Shown here: positions 61,598-61,897 of the stretch, in pieces
Numbering within the stretch: position 1 is the stretch's first letter
Layout: every line of letters starts with the position of its first letter
Assembly: GCA_016288815.1 (NCBI GenBank)
Contig: JAEELF010000023.1
Span: 1-61,897, forward strand
Length of the DNA stretch: 61,897 bases
Direction of reading: 5' to 3'
From: Ruminococcus sp.
GTDB taxonomy: Bacteria; Bacillota; Clostridia; Oscillospirales; Ruminococcaceae
Made by a program: the position numbers and the translations under genes
The notes under the pieces: generated by a model
Told to the model about the DNA's origin: nothing
Databases searched by the model: none
What the model saw: the letters and a program-made list of their open reading frames with translations, nothing else

Positions 61598-61897
61598 TTA
61601 TTCAGCAGCTTCCTCAGCAGCAGCCTCCTCAGCGGGAGCCTCCTGTGCCTCAACTGCGTCGCCGCCCTGTCTGCCCTCGATGATAGCATTAGCAACAGTG
61701 CCTGCGATGAGCTTTACTGCTCTGATAGCGTCGTCGTTGCCGGGGATAACGTAGTCTACCTCGTCCGGATCGCAGTTCGTATCAACGATAGCAACGATCG
61801 GGATATTGAGCTTCTTAGCCTCAGCTACAGCGATCTTCTCCTTGCGGGGGTCGTCGATAAAGAGAGCTGCGGTGAGCTTCTTCATGTTCTTGATACC
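61598..61897 (-). CDS. rpsB: 30S ribosomal protein S2, C-terminal part (5' end outside window)
   Basis: The last 99 residues of S2 are visible. Frame is open to the window edge (GIKN before MKKL). Diagnostic: [20 protein letters not shown] and [20 protein letters not shown] followed by DDAIRAVKL. The tail is an Ala/Glu-rich extension after QGGD. The bulk of the gene lies beyond 61897. Confidence 0.96.
   Translation of the reverse strand, partial: GIKNMKKLTAALFIDDPRKEKIAVAEAKKLNIPIVAIVDTNCDPDEVDYVIPGNDDAIRAVKLIAGTVANAIIEGRQGGDAVEAQEAPAEEAAAEEAAE

Overview
The window is about 62 kb of chromosome from a strictly anaerobic, cellulosome-forming Firmicute, most likely a Ruminococcus or close relative in the Ruminococcaceae. 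The evidence is three dockerin-bearing secreted proteins with Thr-rich linkers, an electron-bifurcating [FeFe]-hydrogenase operon, RNase J, FtsH and GdpP housekeeping genes of Firmicute type, strong AGGAGG ribosome sites, and many near-consensus SigA promoters with 17-nt spacers. The genus is inference. No rRNA, tRNA, CRISPR array, integrase or transposase was seen. Both ends are cut inside genes: uvrA on the left and rpsB on the right.

Layout. 1-4.9 kb (+): the C-terminal part of uvrA, a 64-residue small protein, then a LacI regulator, a DUF5662 protein and a free-standing copy of the C-terminal region of the BREX methyltransferase PglX, arranged as one operon. 4.9-24.1 kb: a DHH phosphoesterase and a signalling region with five proteins of the cyclic-di-GMP type: a propeller-HD-GYP receptor, three EAL proteins with degenerate GGDEF domains, and a degenerate REC/GGDEF protein. 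Among them lie a CAAX-like membrane protein, a dockerin-CE1 esterase, an Asp-rich lipoprotein and an ABC-2 exporter. 24.2-27.3 kb (-): queDE-folE-queCF for queuosine precursor synthesis, behind a probable preQ1 riboswitch and terminator. 27.3-33.4 kb (-): an FtsX-type ABC transporter, the RNase P RNA gene and two bacterial PH-domain membrane proteins.

33.4-45.2 kb (+): an AGCS amino-acid symporter and a phosphohexomutase-like protein lacking its catalytic motifs, then a core operon of RNase J, gdpP, rplI, dnaB, tilS and ftsH behind a strong promoter and a roughly 270-nt structured leader. 45.2-51.3 kb: an InlB-repeat/dockerin protein (-) and the hydrogenase operon hydC-hydB-hydA (+). 51.3-59.4 kb (-): a palindrome-rich repeat cluster, then moxR-DUF58-transglutaminase, a dockerin-bearing C39-type protease, prmA and an unrecognised gene. 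59.6-61.9 kb (-): a SHOCT membrane protein, tsf, a palindromic element and rpsB.

The most unusual content is: the orphan PglX C-terminal domain under LacI control; a 20-residue peptide gene with an ideal ribosome site and terminator; a cyclic-di-GMP region rich in phosphodiesterases with no clearly active cyclase; the structured RNase J leader and a second structured element before the hydrogenase operon, both with mutually exclusive pairings; and the apparently non-catalytic phosphohexomutase. All calls come from reading the sequence; no database search or structure prediction was run.
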